The notes beneath the pieces were generated by a model, which saw nothing but the letters and a program-made list of their open reading frames with translations, made no database searches and was not told the origin of the DNA. A DNA stretch of 64,000 nucleotides from Aliiroseovarius sediminilitoris (GTDB taxonomy: Bacteria; Pseudomonadota; Alphaproteobacteria; Rhodobacterales; Rhodobacteraceae), in the NCBI RefSeq assembly GCF_900109955.1, contig NZ_FOJB01000001.1, positions 930,001-994,000 of the forward strand, given 5' to 3'. The translations under genes and the position numbers were made by a program. Every line of letters begins with the position of its first letter. The first letter of the stretch is position 1. Shown in pieces: positions 36,273 through 45,830 of the stretch.

Positions 36273-37381
36273 GCACTGCCTGCATCATCGCCGCCCGACG
36301 CAGCGCAACCGTCCCGCAGGGCGGGGCGTTTGCCGCCGTTGACATCCATGATCTGGCCGCCCCGGTCGTTCAGGCAGTGCTTGCTGATGCCGGGCTTGGG
36401 GAAGACGAGGTTGGCGAGTTGATCCTGTCCAACGCGCTGGGTGCAGGTGGCAATCCGGCGCGACGCGCCGGGTTGGCCGCTGGGTTGCCAGAGCGGGTCT
36501 CGGGGCTGACAATAGATCGTCAATGTTGCGGCGGGCTGGATGCAATCCTGCTCGCGCGTGCACTGGTCGTGTCAGGGCAGCATGACATCGTGCTTGCGGG
36601 CGGGGCCGAAAACTATTCACGCCGCCCACTCAGGTCGCGGACTTTCGCGGATCGACGTCCACCCGAGCCCTATGATCAGGCGCCGTTCACCCCCTGGCCG
36701 GATCGTGACCCGGATATGGCTGACGCGGCGGACGCGTTGGGCCGAAAGCTGGGGGTGTCACGGCGCGAACAGGATGATTGGGCGATGGACAGCCACGCGA
36801 AGGCGATGCGCTGGCAGGATCAAAGTGCAGCGGCAGAGATCATTCCGCTACTTGGCACCACCCGCGATGCCTTCACCCGAAAGTTGACCCCACGCCTGTG
36901 CGCCCGTGCGCCTGTGGTGTCTGGCGACATCACGGCGGCAAACATGGCGGTAGCGGCAGACGGGGCGGCGTTTTGCCTTGTGGTGTCGGAGCGTGTGGCC
37001 AAACGGTTGGCGCGTCCTGCGGTGCAAATCCTGTCCGGCGCAACCGTCGGCGGCGACCCGGTCTTGCCCGGTCTGGCTCCGGTCGCCGCCATTGCCGCAT
37101 CGCTTGAGGAGGCGCGATTGACAGCAGCCGACCTGACACGTGCCGAGATCATGGAAGCCTTCGCGGTTCAGGCCATCGTCTGTCAACAAGGCGCGGGTCT
37201 TGCGCGTGAGATCGTCAACACTGACGGCGGCGCATTGGCGCGCGGTCATCCGGTGGGGGCGTCTGGTGCTATCCTTGCGGTGCGTCTTTATCATCAGTTG
37301 ACCACGCAAGGGGGGGCGGGATTGGCCGCGATTGCGGCTGCGGGTGGATTGGGCACGGCGGTGGTTTTGCGCTCGGTTTAG
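36269..37381 (+). CDS. Thiolase-family protein with altered active site
   Basis: Thiolase-fold protein, 370 residues. The nucleophilic Cys is in TIDRQCCGGLDAI (Cys86) and the His in GGALARGHPVGASGA (His327). The second catalytic Cys, normally in a C-x-G-G-G-x-G stretch, aligns with Ala356 in AAIAAAGGLGTAVV, and the Asn of NEAFA is Met in IMEAFAVQ. So it can probably form an acyl-enzyme but may not carry out standard Claisen condensation or cleavage. Overlaps the AMP-ligase gene; a paired role in loading and transfer of one acyl group is inferred. Confidence 0.85.
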   Translation: MSTACIIAARRSATVPQGGAFAAVDIHDLAAPVVQAVLADAGLGEDEVGELILSNALGAGGNPARRAGLAAGLPERVSGLTIDRQCCGGLDAILLARALVVSGQHDIVLAGGAENYSRRPLRSRTFADRRPPEPYDQAPFTPWPDRDPDMADAADALGRKLGVSRREQDDWAMDSHAKAMRWQDQSAAAEIIPLLGTTRDAFTRKLTPRLCARAPVVSGDITAANMAVAADGAAFCLVVSERVAKRLARPAVQILSGATVGGDPVLPGLAPVAAIAASLEEARLTAADLTRAEIMEAFAVQAIVCQQGAGLAREIVNTDGGALARGHPVGASGAILAVRLYHQLTTQGGAGLAAIAAAGGLGTAVVLRSV

Positions 37382-37388
37382 GGCAGGA

Positions 37389-38066
37389 TCAGTCGAAGCC
37401 GCGAAAACTCGTGAATTCCTCAAGCGTGGCGCGCGCGGTGCGAAACTGGTTTTCGGGCGCGGTTTCATCGGCGACGCCCACCGCAATACCGCACACCACC
37501 ATTTCGTCGTCCGGAAGGTGCAAATGATTGTGCGCAACCGGGCCATAATTGGCCAGGGCACCGATTCCGGTAGCGCCAAATCCCTGATCCTCGGCAGACA
37601 GCAGAAACGACATCAGAGACATGCCAAGGTCCATAAAACAGCCTTTGCCCATATCGCGCCGGATCGTCACCACGATGCCGACGGGGGCATCGAAAAAGGC
37701 ATAGTTGCGGGAAAACTGCGCGCGCCGCGCCTCGATGTCGCGTCGTTCGATGCCAAGGGCTGTATAGAGCGCATAGCCTGCGGCCCGCTGGCGGGCTTTC
37801 AACTCGGCAGGCAAAGGGGTCGGGAAATAGGTGTATTCGGACGCGTGTGGCGTGTTTTTCTTCTGCGCGTCTTGCAATGCTGCGACGAGCTTCCGCAGCG
37901 CCGATCCGGTCAGCACATGAAACCGACCCGGTTGCAGGTTGGCCCCGCTGGGCGCGCGTCGGGCCGCACGGCACATGCGTTCAATGGCACCGCGTGGCAC
38001 CGGGTCGGGGGTGAAAGCGCGGGTTGATCTGCGGCTATCCAGCAGGTTTTCAAATGCACGGGACAT
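37389..38066 (-). CDS. Nitroreductase-family FMN oxidoreductase
   Basis: Nitroreductase-fold flavoprotein, 225 residues from the ATG at 38066 (MSRAFENLLDSRRSTRAFTP). The Arg-Arg-Ser FMN phosphate site is in DSRRSTRAF, and RRAPSGANLQPGRFHVL and GFGATGIGALANYGPV are typical. An upstream ATG at 38093 is possible; neither has a strong ribosome site. Convergent with the thiolase gene, seven bases apart, and facing a 486-base gap. Substrate unknown: quinones, enones and nitro compounds are all used by the family. Confidence 0.87.
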   Translation of the reverse strand: MSRAFENLLDSRRSTRAFTPDPVPRGAIERMCRAARRAPSGANLQPGRFHVLTGSALRKLVAALQDAQKKNTPHASEYTYFPTPLPAELKARQRAAGYALYTALGIERRDIEARRAQFSRNYAFFDAPVGIVVTIRRDMGKGCFMDLGMSLMSFLLSAEDQGFGATGIGALANYGPVAHNHLHLPDDEMVVCGIAVGVADETAPENQFRTARATLEEFTSFRGFD

Positions 38067-38552
38067 GGGGCACCACGAGTTGTTGTCCGGCATTGGTAAA
38101 TGATCCCGCATGCGGCGTCCATGTGGGTGGCTCTTCGATCCAAAATCCGCGCCCGTGCCGACGTGAAAACCTCGCAGAATCTTATAGAACATTCCCTTGC
38201 AACTGGACTGAGGCGCAGGGAGATTCTTTACAGGTTGAGCTGGTTCTGCCCGTTTTGCGGTCATTAATGACTGCGTGCGAAACATTGTTAGCGAAAACCG
38301 GCGGTCAGCTTTACAGATCGTGCGGCGACCTCTTCACAGGCAAACACCAGCGTTTCTATAGAAAATTCACCATTCAAGTAAATTATTTACACTTGTCGGG
38401 TCGCGTAGTTAAACAAGTTTACAAAAAAATTGTTGTTTGCTGAAGGGTTGTCCCACTATTTTCAGCATCAACGGAAATCGGGCTGTTAACACTTGGGTTT
38501 TCGTGGATCGCACGATCAGCGCGATCCGGAGGAATAATTGGGAGGACCTTGC
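38067..38552. promoter_or_regulatory. 486-base intergenic region with acs promoter and palindromes
   Basis: No gene seen. It separates the nitroreductase and acetyl-CoA synthetase genes and is AT-richer on its acs side. It holds three small inverted repeats: GTCATTAATGAC, perfect, at 38260-38271; GTAAAT-T-ATTTAC at 38378-38390; and TGCTGAA (38438-38444) facing TTCAGCA (38461-38467). The last pair may form a leader-RNA hairpin. A strong GGGAGG ribosome site precedes the acs ATG. Which regulator binds is unknown. Confidence 0.5.
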
Positions 38553-40523
38553 ATGTCGTCGGAAAACACGGCCGATAAAACTTATGCTCCGTCAGCTGAG
38601 TTTGTCGCGAACGCTCATATTGATGCTGCGAAATACAAAGAGATGTATGCCGCTTCGGTGAACGACCCGGAAGCGTTCTGGTCCGATCAGATGACACGAC
38701 TGACATGGTCCAAGACCCCCACCAAGATCAAGAATACCACCTTCAAGCATCCGGATGTGTCGATCAAGTGGTTCGAGGACGGCGAGTTGAATGTCTCGGA
38801 AAACTGTATTGACCGCCACCTGGACACACGCGGGGATCAGGTCGCGATCATCTGGGAATCCGACGACCCCACCCTGGACAAGAAAATCACCTATCGCGAA
38901 CTCCACGAAAATGTGTCGAAGCTGGCCAATGTGATGAAGGGGATGGGCGTCAAGAAGGGCGACCGCGTTGTGCTCTATCTTCCCATGATCCCCGAGGCTG
39001 CTTATTCAATGCTGGCCTGCGCGCGGATTGGTGCGATCCACTCGATTGTTTTTGCGGGTTTCTCGCCTGAAGCACTGGCGGCGCGTGTCGCAGGTTGCGA
39101 GGCGTCGTTGGTTATCACAGCCGACGAAGCCCCGCGTGGCGGGCGCAATACGCCCCTGAAAACCAACGTGGATGCGGCACTGGATCATGGCGACCTTGGC
39201 AATACCCCGGTTCTGGTGGTTGAACGCACGGGCGGCGATGTGCCGATGGTTGCCGGGCGCGATCATTCCTATGCCGCGCTGATGGCAGACGCGTCTGCCG
39301 ATTGCCCTGCCGAGCGGATGAATTCAGAAGACCCGCTGTTCATCCTTTACACGTCTGGCTCGACCGGTCAGCCGAAGGGCGTTCAGCATTGTTCCGGCGG
39401 CTATCTGCTGTGGGCCGCGATGACCCATGAGTATGTGTTCGATTATCACGAGGGCGACATCTATTGGTGCACCGCTGATGTGGGCTGGGTCACTGGCCAT
39501 AGCTATATCGTCTATGGCCCGCTGGCCAATGGCGCGACCACGCTGATGTTCGAAGGTGTGCCGACCTATCCTGATGCGGGCCGGTTCTGGGCCGTGTGTG
39601 AAAAGCACAAGGTGAACCAGTTCTATACCGCACCGACAGCCATCCGCGCCTTGATGGCCCGTGGCGAGGATTTCGTCACCAAATACGACCTGTCCGACCT
39701 CAAGGTATTGGGCACTGTGGGCGAGCCGATCAACCCCGAAGCATGGAATTGGTACAATGACGTTGTCGGCAAGGGCAAATGTCCCATCGTTGACACGTGG
39801 TGGCAGACAGAAACCGGCGGTCATTTGTTGACCCCTCTGCCCGGTGCGACTCCGACCAAACCCGGATCGGCCACGACGCCGTTCTTCGGCGTGCAGCCGG
39901 TGATCCTTGAGCCCACCACGGGCGAAGAGATCACCAGCACCGAGGCCGAGGGCGTGTTGTGCATGAAAGACAGCTGGCCCGGCCAGATGCGCACGATTTT
40001 TGGCGATCACAAGCGTTTCGTGGCGACCTATTTCGCCGACTACAAAGGCTATTACTTCACCGGTGACGGTTGCCGCCGCGATGCGGATGGATATTACTGG
40101 ATCACCGGTCGCGTGGACGATGTGATCAACGTCTCCGGCCACCGCATGGGCACCGCCGAGGTCGAAAGCGCGCTGGTGGCGCATCCCAAAGTGTCCGAAG
40201 CGGCCGTGGTCGGCTTCCCGCACGACATCAAGGGGCAGGGTATCTATTGCTACGTCACCCTGATGGACGGCGAGGAATACACCGACGATCTGAAGACCGA
40301 GTTGCGCAACTGGGTGCGTCAGGAGATCGGCCCAATTGCCAGCCCGGATTACATCCAGTGGGCACCGGGCCTGCCGAAAACCCGTTCAGGCAAGATCATG
40401 CGCCGCATTCTGCGCAAGATCGCCGAGGATGATTTTGGCGCGCTGGGCGACACATCGACACTGGCCGATCCGTCGGTGGTGGATGATCTGATCGACAACC
40501 GCATGGCCAAGGACAAAGCATGA
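38553..40523 (+). CDS. acs: Acetyl-CoA synthetase (AMP-forming)
   Basis: Full-length acetate:CoA ligase, 656 residues, making acetyl-CoA, AMP and pyrophosphate. A3 loop [11 protein letters not shown], acetate pocket Trp in [44 protein letters not shown] hinge, and Lys in [13 protein letters not shown], the lysine used for acetylation control. ATG at 38553 has GGGAGG upstream. The stop overlaps the adenylate kinase start (ATGA), coupling production of AMP with its recycling. Followed by a symporter and signalling genes, forming an acetate uptake and activation cluster. Confidence 0.96.
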   Translation: MSSENTADKTYAPSAEFVANAHIDAAKYKEMYAASVNDPEAFWSDQMTRLTWSKTPTKIKNTTFKHPDVSIKWFEDGELNVSENCIDRHLDTRGDQVAIIWESDDPTLDKKITYRELHENVSKLANVMKGMGVKKGDRVVLYLPMIPEAAYSMLACARIGAIHSIVFAGFSPEALAARVAGCEASLVITADEAPRGGRNTPLKTNVDAALDHGDLGNTPVLVVERTGGDVPMVAGRDHSYAALMADASADCPAERMNSEDPLFILYTSGSTGQPKGVQHCSGGYLLWAAMTHEYVFDYHEGDIYWCTADVGWVTGHSYIVYGPLANGATTLMFEGVPTYPDAGRFWAVCEKHKVNQFYTAPTAIRALMARGEDFVTKYDLSDLKVLGTVGEPINPEAWNWYNDVVGKGKCPIVDTWWQTETGGHLLTPLPGATPTKPGSATTPFFGVQPVILEPTTGEEITSTEAEGVLCMKDSWPGQMRTIFGDHKRFVATYFADYKGYYFTGDGCRRDADGYYWITGRVDDVINVSGHRMGTAEVESALVAHPKVSEAAVVGFPHDIKGQGIYCYVTLMDGEEYTDDLKTELRNWVRQEIGPIASPDYIQWAPGLPKTRSGKIMRRILRKIAEDDFGALGDTSTLADPSVVDDLIDNRMAKDKA

Positions 40524-41206
40524 TGGACGCGGCAACGAAAACCGCGGCACCCGTCCTGATCCTGCTTGGACCGCCGGGGGCTGGGAAGGGCACCCAGGCG
40601 CGGATGTTGGAGGAGACATTCGGGCTTGTGCAACTGTCCACGGGTGACTTGCTACGCGCGGCGGTTGCGGCCGGGACCGAGGCCGGGAAAGCCGCGAAAG
40701 CCGTGATGGAAGCGGGCGAACTGGTATCGGACGAGATCGTCATCGCCATTCTGCGCGACCGTTTGACCGATGCGGATTGCGCCAAGGGCGTGATTCTTGA
40801 CGGCTTCCCCCGCACCACCATTCAGGCCGAGGCACTGGACGCACTGTTGGCCGAAGGTGGTCAGAAGATCAATGCCGCCGTCAGCCTTGAGGTTGACGAC
40901 GCTGCCATGGTGAACCGTATTTCGGGTCGCTACACCTGTGGCACTTGTGGCGAAGGATATCACGACGAATTCAAGCAACCTCTGCAAACCGGAGTTTGTG
41001 ACAAATGCGGCGGCACGGACATGAAACGCCGGGCCGACGATAACGCCGAAACCGTGGGCAGCCGTCTTGTGGCTTATCACGAACAAACGGCACCGCTCAT
41101 TGCCTATTACAAGGGCAAGGGCAGCCTGAAAACGGTCAACGCGATGCTGGGCATCGACGAGATCTCGGGCAATCTGAATGCGATCGTTGAGGAGGCGATT
41201 GCATAA
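40520..41206 (+). CDS. adk: Adenylate kinase, zinc-LID type, overlapping acs
   Basis: Adenylate kinase, 228 residues: P-loop [19 protein letters not shown] site [17 protein letters not shown], and a LID with four Cys (CGTC and CDKC) that binds zinc as in some bacterial forms. It converts AMP plus ATP to 2 ADP. Overlap with acs suggests that it serves to remove the AMP made by acetate activation. In related genomes the housekeeping adk lies in the ribosomal protein cluster, so this may be a second, dedicated copy (inference; the rest of the genome is not seen). Confidence 0.94.
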   Translation: MMDAATKTAAPVLILLGPPGAGKGTQARMLEETFGLVQLSTGDLLRAAVAAGTEAGKAAKAVMEAGELVSDEIVIAILRDRLTDADCAKGVILDGFPRTTIQAEALDALLAEGGQKINAAVSLEVDDAAMVNRISGRYTCGTCGEGYHDEFKQPLQTGVCDKCGGTDMKRRADDNAETVGSRLVAYHEQTAPLIAYYKGKGSLKTVNAMLGIDEISGNLNAIVEEAIA

Positions 41207-41266
41207 GAAAGGGACAGGCCGGTTCGCATAAGCGCCCGGTCAGTGGAACGTTAGGGAGGTGGCTTC

Positions 41267-41527
41267 ATGGCCGAAAACTCATCCAACTCAGCATATTGGT
41301 CTGCCAATGTGCGCATCATTTTGATCAGCCTCGTGATATGGGCGCTGGTTTCCTTCGGGTTCGGCATCCTGCTGCGCCCAATGCTGTCCGGGATCGCCGT
41401 CGGCGGAACCGATTTGGGCTTCTGGTTTGCTCAGCAGGGGTCGATCATCGTCTTCCTCATTCTGATCTTCAACTATGCCTGGCGCATGAACAAGCTCGAC
41501 CGTGAACACGGCGTCGACGAAGAGTAA
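41267..41527 (+). CDS. DUF4212 small symporter subunit
   Basis: Small membrane protein, 86 residues, with two membrane segments (about residues 16-37 and 52-70) and a short charged C-terminus, matching the DUF4212/TIGR03647 family, which is always found directly before a VC_2705-type sodium:solute symporter. GGGAGG precedes the ATG. Fifteen bases separate it from the symporter gene. Thought to be an accessory subunit of that carrier; its role is not established. Confidence 0.92.
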   Translation: MAENSSNSAYWSANVRIILISLVIWALVSFGFGILLRPMLSGIAVGGTDLGFWFAQQGSIIVFLILIFNYAWRMNKLDREHGVDEE

Positions 41528-41542
41528 GGGAGACTGGAATAC

Positions 41543-43330
41543 ATGGATCAGTTTACACTTAACTGGCTGTTTATCGGCGCGAGCTTCGCACTGTATATCG
41601 GCATCGCAATCTGGGCCCGTGCGGGCTCGACATCAGAATTCTATGCCGCAGGGCGTGGCGTTCACCCCGTCACCAACGGGATGGCAACGGCGGCTGACTG
41701 GATGTCGGCGGCCTCGTTCATTTCAATGGCTGGCCTTATCGCCTTCACCGGCTATGACAACTCGACCTATCTGATGGGTTGGACCGGCGGCTATGTGCTT
41801 CTGGCCCTGCTGCTTGCGCCTTACCTGCGCAAGTTCGGCAAATACACCGTGTCGGAATTTATCGGCGATCGCTTCTACAGCCAGACGGCGCGTATCGTGG
41901 CCGTTATCTGTCTGATCGTTGCCTCGACCACATACGTTATCGGTCAGATGACTGGTGTTGGCGTGGCCTTCGGTCGCTTCCTTGAGGTCGACAACACGAC
42001 AGGTCTGCTGATCGGCGCAGCGGTTGTGTTCGCATATGCCGTGTTTGGCGGCATGAAAGGCGTGACCTATACGCAGGTGGCCCAATATGTCGTGTTGATT
42101 ATGGCCTATACCATTCCGGCCATCTTCATCTCGCTGCAACTGACCGGCAACCCGATCCCGGCCCTCGGTCTGTTCGGTGATCACGCAGCATCTGGCGAGC
42201 CTCTGTTGGCCAAGCTGGACGCGATTGTGACAGAACTGGGCTTCAATGAATATACTGCCCACTACGGCGATACGTTCAATATGCTGCTGTTCACACTGTC
42301 GCTGATGATCGGTACGGCTGGTCTGCCGCACGTTATCATGCGCTTCTTCACTGTTCCCAAAGTGTCCGACGCGCGTTGGTCCGCGGGCTGGGCGCTGGTG
42401 TTCATCGCGCTGCTTTACCTGACAGCCCCTGCCGTTGGTGCCATGGCACGTCTGAACATCTCGGAAATGATGTGGCCCAATGGCGGCATCGAAGGTGGCG
42501 CTGTGACCGTTCAGCAGATCGAAGAAGATCAGCGCTATGATTGGATGGAAACCTGGCAGAAAACCGGCCTTCTGGGCTGGGAAGACAAGAACGGCGATGG
42601 TGCGATCCAGTACTATAACGACTCCAACGCTGAACTTCAGGCCATCGCTGCCGAAAAAGGCTGGGCCGGTAACGAACTGACCAACTTCAACCGTGATATC
42701 CTGGTTCTGGCTAACCCTGAGATTGCCAACCTACCCGGTTGGGTGATCGGTCTGGTTGCAGCTGGTGGTCTTGCAGCCGCGCTGTCGACCGCTGCCGGTT
42801 TGCTACTTGCGATCTCGTCGGCTGTATCGCACGATCTGATCAAAGGTTCGTTCAATCCGGGCATCTCGGAAAAAGGTGAGCTATTGTCAGCACGTATTGC
42901 CATGGCCGTTGCGATTGTTGTTGCAACCTATCTGGGTCTTAATCCTCCGGGCTTCGCGGCACAAACCGTGGCACTTGCCTTTGGTCTGGCAGCTGCGTCG
43001 ATTTTCCCGGCGCTGATGATGGGTATCTTCTCGACCAAGGTGAACAACTCCGGCGCGGTTGCCGGTATGTTGGCGGGTCTGACCGTTACCTTGATCTACA
43101 TCTTCATGCACAAAGGTTGGTTCTTCATCCCGGATACGAACAGCTTCACCGATGCTGATCCGCTTCTGGGTACGGTCAAGTCGACTTCGTTCGGCGCGAT
43201 CGGTGCTGCGATCAACTTTGCGGTGGCCTATGTTGTGTCGGGTATGACCAAAGAAACGCCTGCACATATTCAGGAACTGGTTGAATCGGTTCGCGTTCCG
43301 CGCGGCGCCGGTGCGGCACAGAACAAGTAA
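41543..43330 (+). CDS. Sodium:solute symporter, VC_2705/ActP-like
   Basis: SSS-family carrier, 595 residues, about 13 membrane segments. EFYAAGRGVHPVTNGMATAADWMSAASFISMAG is family-typical, as is GLAAALSTAAGLLLAISSAVSHDL. By context with acs it probably imports acetate or another short monocarboxylate with sodium. An unusual hydrophilic loop near residues 310-385 contains DKNGDGAIQYYN (residues 348-359), resembling an EF-hand calcium loop. A strong terminator follows the gene. Confidence 0.92.
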   Translation: MDQFTLNWLFIGASFALYIGIAIWARAGSTSEFYAAGRGVHPVTNGMATAADWMSAASFISMAGLIAFTGYDNSTYLMGWTGGYVLLALLLAPYLRKFGKYTVSEFIGDRFYSQTARIVAVICLIVASTTYVIGQMTGVGVAFGRFLEVDNTTGLLIGAAVVFAYAVFGGMKGVTYTQVAQYVVLIMAYTIPAIFISLQLTGNPIPALGLFGDHAASGEPLLAKLDAIVTELGFNEYTAHYGDTFNMLLFTLSLMIGTAGLPHVIMRFFTVPKVSDARWSAGWALVFIALLYLTAPAVGAMARLNISEMMWPNGGIEGGAVTVQQIEEDQRYDWMETWQKTGLLGWEDKNGDGAIQYYNDSNAELQAIAAEKGWAGNELTNFNRDILVLANPEIANLPGWVIGLVAAGGLAAALSTAAGLLLAISSAVSHDLIKGSFNPGISEKGELLSARIAMAVAIVVATYLGLNPPGFAAQTVALAFGLAAASIFPALMMGIFSTKVNNSGAVAGMLAGLTVTLIYIFMHKGWFFIPDTNSFTDADPLLGTVKSTSFGAIGAAINFAVAYVVSGMTKETPAHIQELVESVRVPRGAGAAQNK

Positions 43331-43337
43331 AAGGCCA

Positions 43338-43366
43338 GGGCGAGGGGTCGATGCGACGCCCCGCCC
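43338..43366 (+). other. Hairpin after the symporter gene
   Basis: Arms GGGCGAGGGGTCG (43338-43350) and CGACGCCCCGCCC (43354-43366), 11 of 13 positions paired, loop ATG, followed by CCTTTC. It stands just before a second, stronger hairpin with a T tract; the pair may be a double terminator. Confidence 0.5.
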
Positions 43367-43377
43367 CCTTTCATTCC

Positions 43378-43411
43378 TGTCCCGTCCGGTGCACACCGGG
43401 CGGGACATTTT
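43378..43411 (+). terminator. Rho-independent terminator after the symporter
   Basis: Arms TGTCCCGTCCGGT (43378-43390) and ACCGGGCGGGACA (43395-43407), 13 pairs with one G-U, loop GCAC, followed by TTTT. Only 23 bases before the next gene on the same strand, so the downstream signalling genes rely on readthrough or on a promoter within or beyond the symporter gene. Confidence 0.8.
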
Positions 43412-43433
43412 AGTTCAGAAAAGGCCCGTTCGA

Positions 43434-45269
43434 ATGCCGTTGACCCAGGACCAGATCCTTCGTTTCTTGCAATCCGTGCACCCCTATGACGTCCTGCCAC
43501 AGGACACGTTGGCTACGCTTGCTGCGCAGATCGAGCCACGTGCCGTTGCATCCGGCGATCCCATTTACGAGCTGGGCGACAAGCTGCCGGGCATCTTCAT
43601 CATTCATGCGGGCGAGGTCGAGGTTACAGACGAAAACGGCGAGACCGTCAGCCAGTTGGGTGTGCGCAATTCATTCGGCGAACGTGGCCTGTTGCGGGAC
43701 GGTCGCGCGGTGACCAAGACGCAGGCGGTGACGGAGGCAATCTTGCTGATCCTGCCCGTTGACGCATTCCGGGACCTGATCAAAACCCATGACCCCGTGC
43801 GCCGGTTCTTTGACCGTTCCCGCGCAGACAGGCAGGGCAAACAAAGTCAGCAAAGCCTTGCCACCACGCAGGTTGATACGTTCATGGCCCGCAATCCGAT
43901 CACCTGCGCGCCGGATGCAACGGTGCGTGATGCCGCCATCCTGATGCGTGACCATCGGGTGTCGTCACTGTGCATGACCGACGGGGACACGCTGACCGGC
44001 ATCCTGACCACCCGTGATATGTCGGGCAAAGTGGTCGCCGAGGCCTTGCCCAGCGACACCCTTGTTTCCGCTGTTATGACGCCCAATCCCATCACGCTGG
44101 CCCCTTCTGCGATCGGGTCGGACGTGTTGCATGTGATGATGGAAAAACGCATCGGACATCTGCCCATCGTCGAAGGTGACAAGCTGGTTGGCATCGTCAG
44201 CCAAACGGATCTGACGCGGTTTCAGGCTGTCAGCTCAGCCGAGTTGGTGCGCGAGTTGGCGCAAGCCGTCGATGCGCTGGAAATGCGCGCCGTGACGAAA
44301 CGCATTCCGCAACTTCTGGTGCAGCTTGTCGCGGGTGGAAGCCCCCATCAGGTCGTGACCCGCCTGATCACCGATATTGCCGACACCGCCACCCGCCGTC
44401 TGGTCGCACTGGCCGAAGAAAAACTCGGCCCTGCCCCCGTGCCTTACCTGTGGCTGGCCTGTGGCAGCCAGGGGCGGCAGGAACAAACCGGCGTGTCAGA
44501 TCAGGACAATTGCCTGATCCTGTCCGATGACGTGAGTGACGCGGATCGCGATGGCTATTTCTCCGAACTGGCGAAGTTCGTCTGTGACGGGCTGGACACT
44601 TGCGGCTATGTCTATTGCCCCGGTGACATGATGGCCAGCAACCCGCGCTGGCGCCAGCCGCTATCGGTTTGGCGTGGTTATTTTGAAGGGTGGGTCGCCA
44701 AGCCCAGCCCGGAAGCGCAAATGCTGGCCTCGGTCATGTTTGATCTGCGTCCGATTGCGGGTGACGCGCGGCTGTTTGGCTCTTTGCAGACGGACACGTT
44801 GGCGATGGCCGCAAAGAATTCGATCTTCGTGGCGCATATGGTGTCAAATGGTCTGAAGCACACGCCTCCGCTGGGGCTGTTGCGCGGGTTTGCAACCATT
44901 CGGACGGGCGAACACAAGAACCGCCTGGACATGAAACACAACGGCGTCGTGCCCATCGTTGATCTGGGCCGTATTTATGCGCTGCAAGGGCAATTGACCG
45001 AGGCTAACACGCGGGCGCGGCTGGTCGCGGCCATGAATGCCGGCGGTCTGAGTCAATCCGGCGGGCAGGACCTGTTGGATGCCTATGACCTGATTGCCGA
45101 AACTCGGCTGGAACATCAGGCCGAGCAGGTGAAAGAAGGGCAGGCGCCTGACAATTATCTGGCACCGTCCGCGCTGTCAGAATTTGATCGCAGCCATCTT
45201 CGTGATGCGTTTGTTGTCGTGAAATCAATGCAAAGTGCCATTGGGCATGGGCGCGGAATGCTAAGCTGA
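43434..45269 (+). CDS. cNMP-binding/CBS/DUF294 nucleotidyltransferase-like signalling protein
   Basis: Cytoplasmic multidomain protein, 611 residues. Order: cyclic-nucleotide-binding-like domain (about 15-130; GDPIYELGDKLPGIFIIHAGEVEV), CBS pair (about 145-265; MARNPITCAPDATVRDAAIL and VMTPNPITLAPS), a DUF294 nucleotidyltransferase-like domain with ACGSQGRQEQTGVSDQDN, where the G-S and D-x-D metal site is intact as in GlnD, and DUF294_C helices. Such proteins accompany SSS symporters and DnaQ-like exonucleases in many proteobacteria; target and ligand are unknown. Start at 43434 with AAAAGG upstream. Confidence 0.9.
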   Translation: MPLTQDQILRFLQSVHPYDVLPQDTLATLAAQIEPRAVASGDPIYELGDKLPGIFIIHAGEVEVTDENGETVSQLGVRNSFGERGLLRDGRAVTKTQAVTEAILLILPVDAFRDLIKTHDPVRRFFDRSRADRQGKQSQQSLATTQVDTFMARNPITCAPDATVRDAAILMRDHRVSSLCMTDGDTLTGILTTRDMSGKVVAEALPSDTLVSAVMTPNPITLAPSAIGSDVLHVMMEKRIGHLPIVEGDKLVGIVSQTDLTRFQAVSSAELVRELAQAVDALEMRAVTKRIPQLLVQLVAGGSPHQVVTRLITDIADTATRRLVALAEEKLGPAPVPYLWLACGSQGRQEQTGVSDQDNCLILSDDVSDADRDGYFSELAKFVCDGLDTCGYVYCPGDMMASNPRWRQPLSVWRGYFEGWVAKPSPEAQMLASVMFDLRPIAGDARLFGSLQTDTLAMAAKNSIFVAHMVSNGLKHTPPLGLLRGFATIRTGEHKNRLDMKHNGVVPIVDLGRIYALQGQLTEANTRARLVAAMNAGGLSQSGGQDLLDAYDLIAETRLEHQAEQVKEGQAPDNYLAPSALSEFDRSHLRDAFVVVKSMQSAIGHGRGMLS

Positions 45270-45299
45270 CGCTTGGCGCGTGCAATGGAAGGAATGTGA

Positions 45300-45830
45300 A
45301 TGTTTTACGAGATTGTCGCCACGCTGGTCTCTGCCTTTGTTGGTGCGGGTTTGGTTCTCGCCCTGAACAAGCTGACCGGGGGCAGGTTGCCGAAATGGGC
45401 GATGCCGGTTGGGGCAGGGCTTGCCATGATTGTGACGACAGTTGCCACCGAATACGCGTGGTACGACCGCACGAAGGAGATTCTGCCCGAAGGGATGACC
45501 GTGGTGATGGAGGTCGAGAACAAATCGCTCTATCGTCCCTGGACTTACGTGGTGCCCTTTGTCGAGCGTTTCGTTGCGCTGGACGAGCAATCATTGCGCA
45601 CGCACCAAGCCCAACCGGCTTTGCGGATGGTCGATCTGCTGTTCATGGGACGATGGTCTGCACCCGAGAGAATGGTGGTCCTGGGAAACTGCGACACCGG
45701 TCAACGGGCGCCACTGATTGACGCGGTCGAATTTGATGCATCGGGACAGGTCAAGGGAGTCGACTGGGTCAAGGTGCCGGAAGACGACGCCATCCTGGCA
45801 GCCATATGCAAACTTGAGGTGACATCATGA
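45300..45830 (+). CDS. Hypothetical protein with N-terminal membrane segments
   Basis: 176 residues, not recognised. Two hydrophobic segments (about residues 4-26 and 33-50) are followed by a soluble part with PLYRPWTYVVPFVERF-like text (exact: NKSLYRPWTYVVPFVERFVA) and FMGRWSAPERMVVLGNCDTG. A GGAAGGA site precedes the ATG. It is placed between the DUF294 signalling gene and the membrane exonuclease gene, overlapping the latter by four bases, which suggests a shared function in this module. No enzymatic motif is visible. Confidence 0.75.
   Translation: MFYEIVATLVSAFVGAGLVLALNKLTGGRLPKWAMPVGAGLAMIVTTVATEYAWYDRTKEILPEGMTVVMEVENKSLYRPWTYVVPFVERFVALDEQSLRTHQAQPALRMVDLLFMGRWSAPERMVVLGNCDTGQRAPLIDAVEFDASGQVKGVDWVKVPEDDAILAAICKLEVTS

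Noticed and set aside
43281-43433. N-terminal extension of the DUF294 protein from 43281
   Set aside because: It would translate the end of the symporter gene and both hairpins; the ATG at 43434 fits the domain start.
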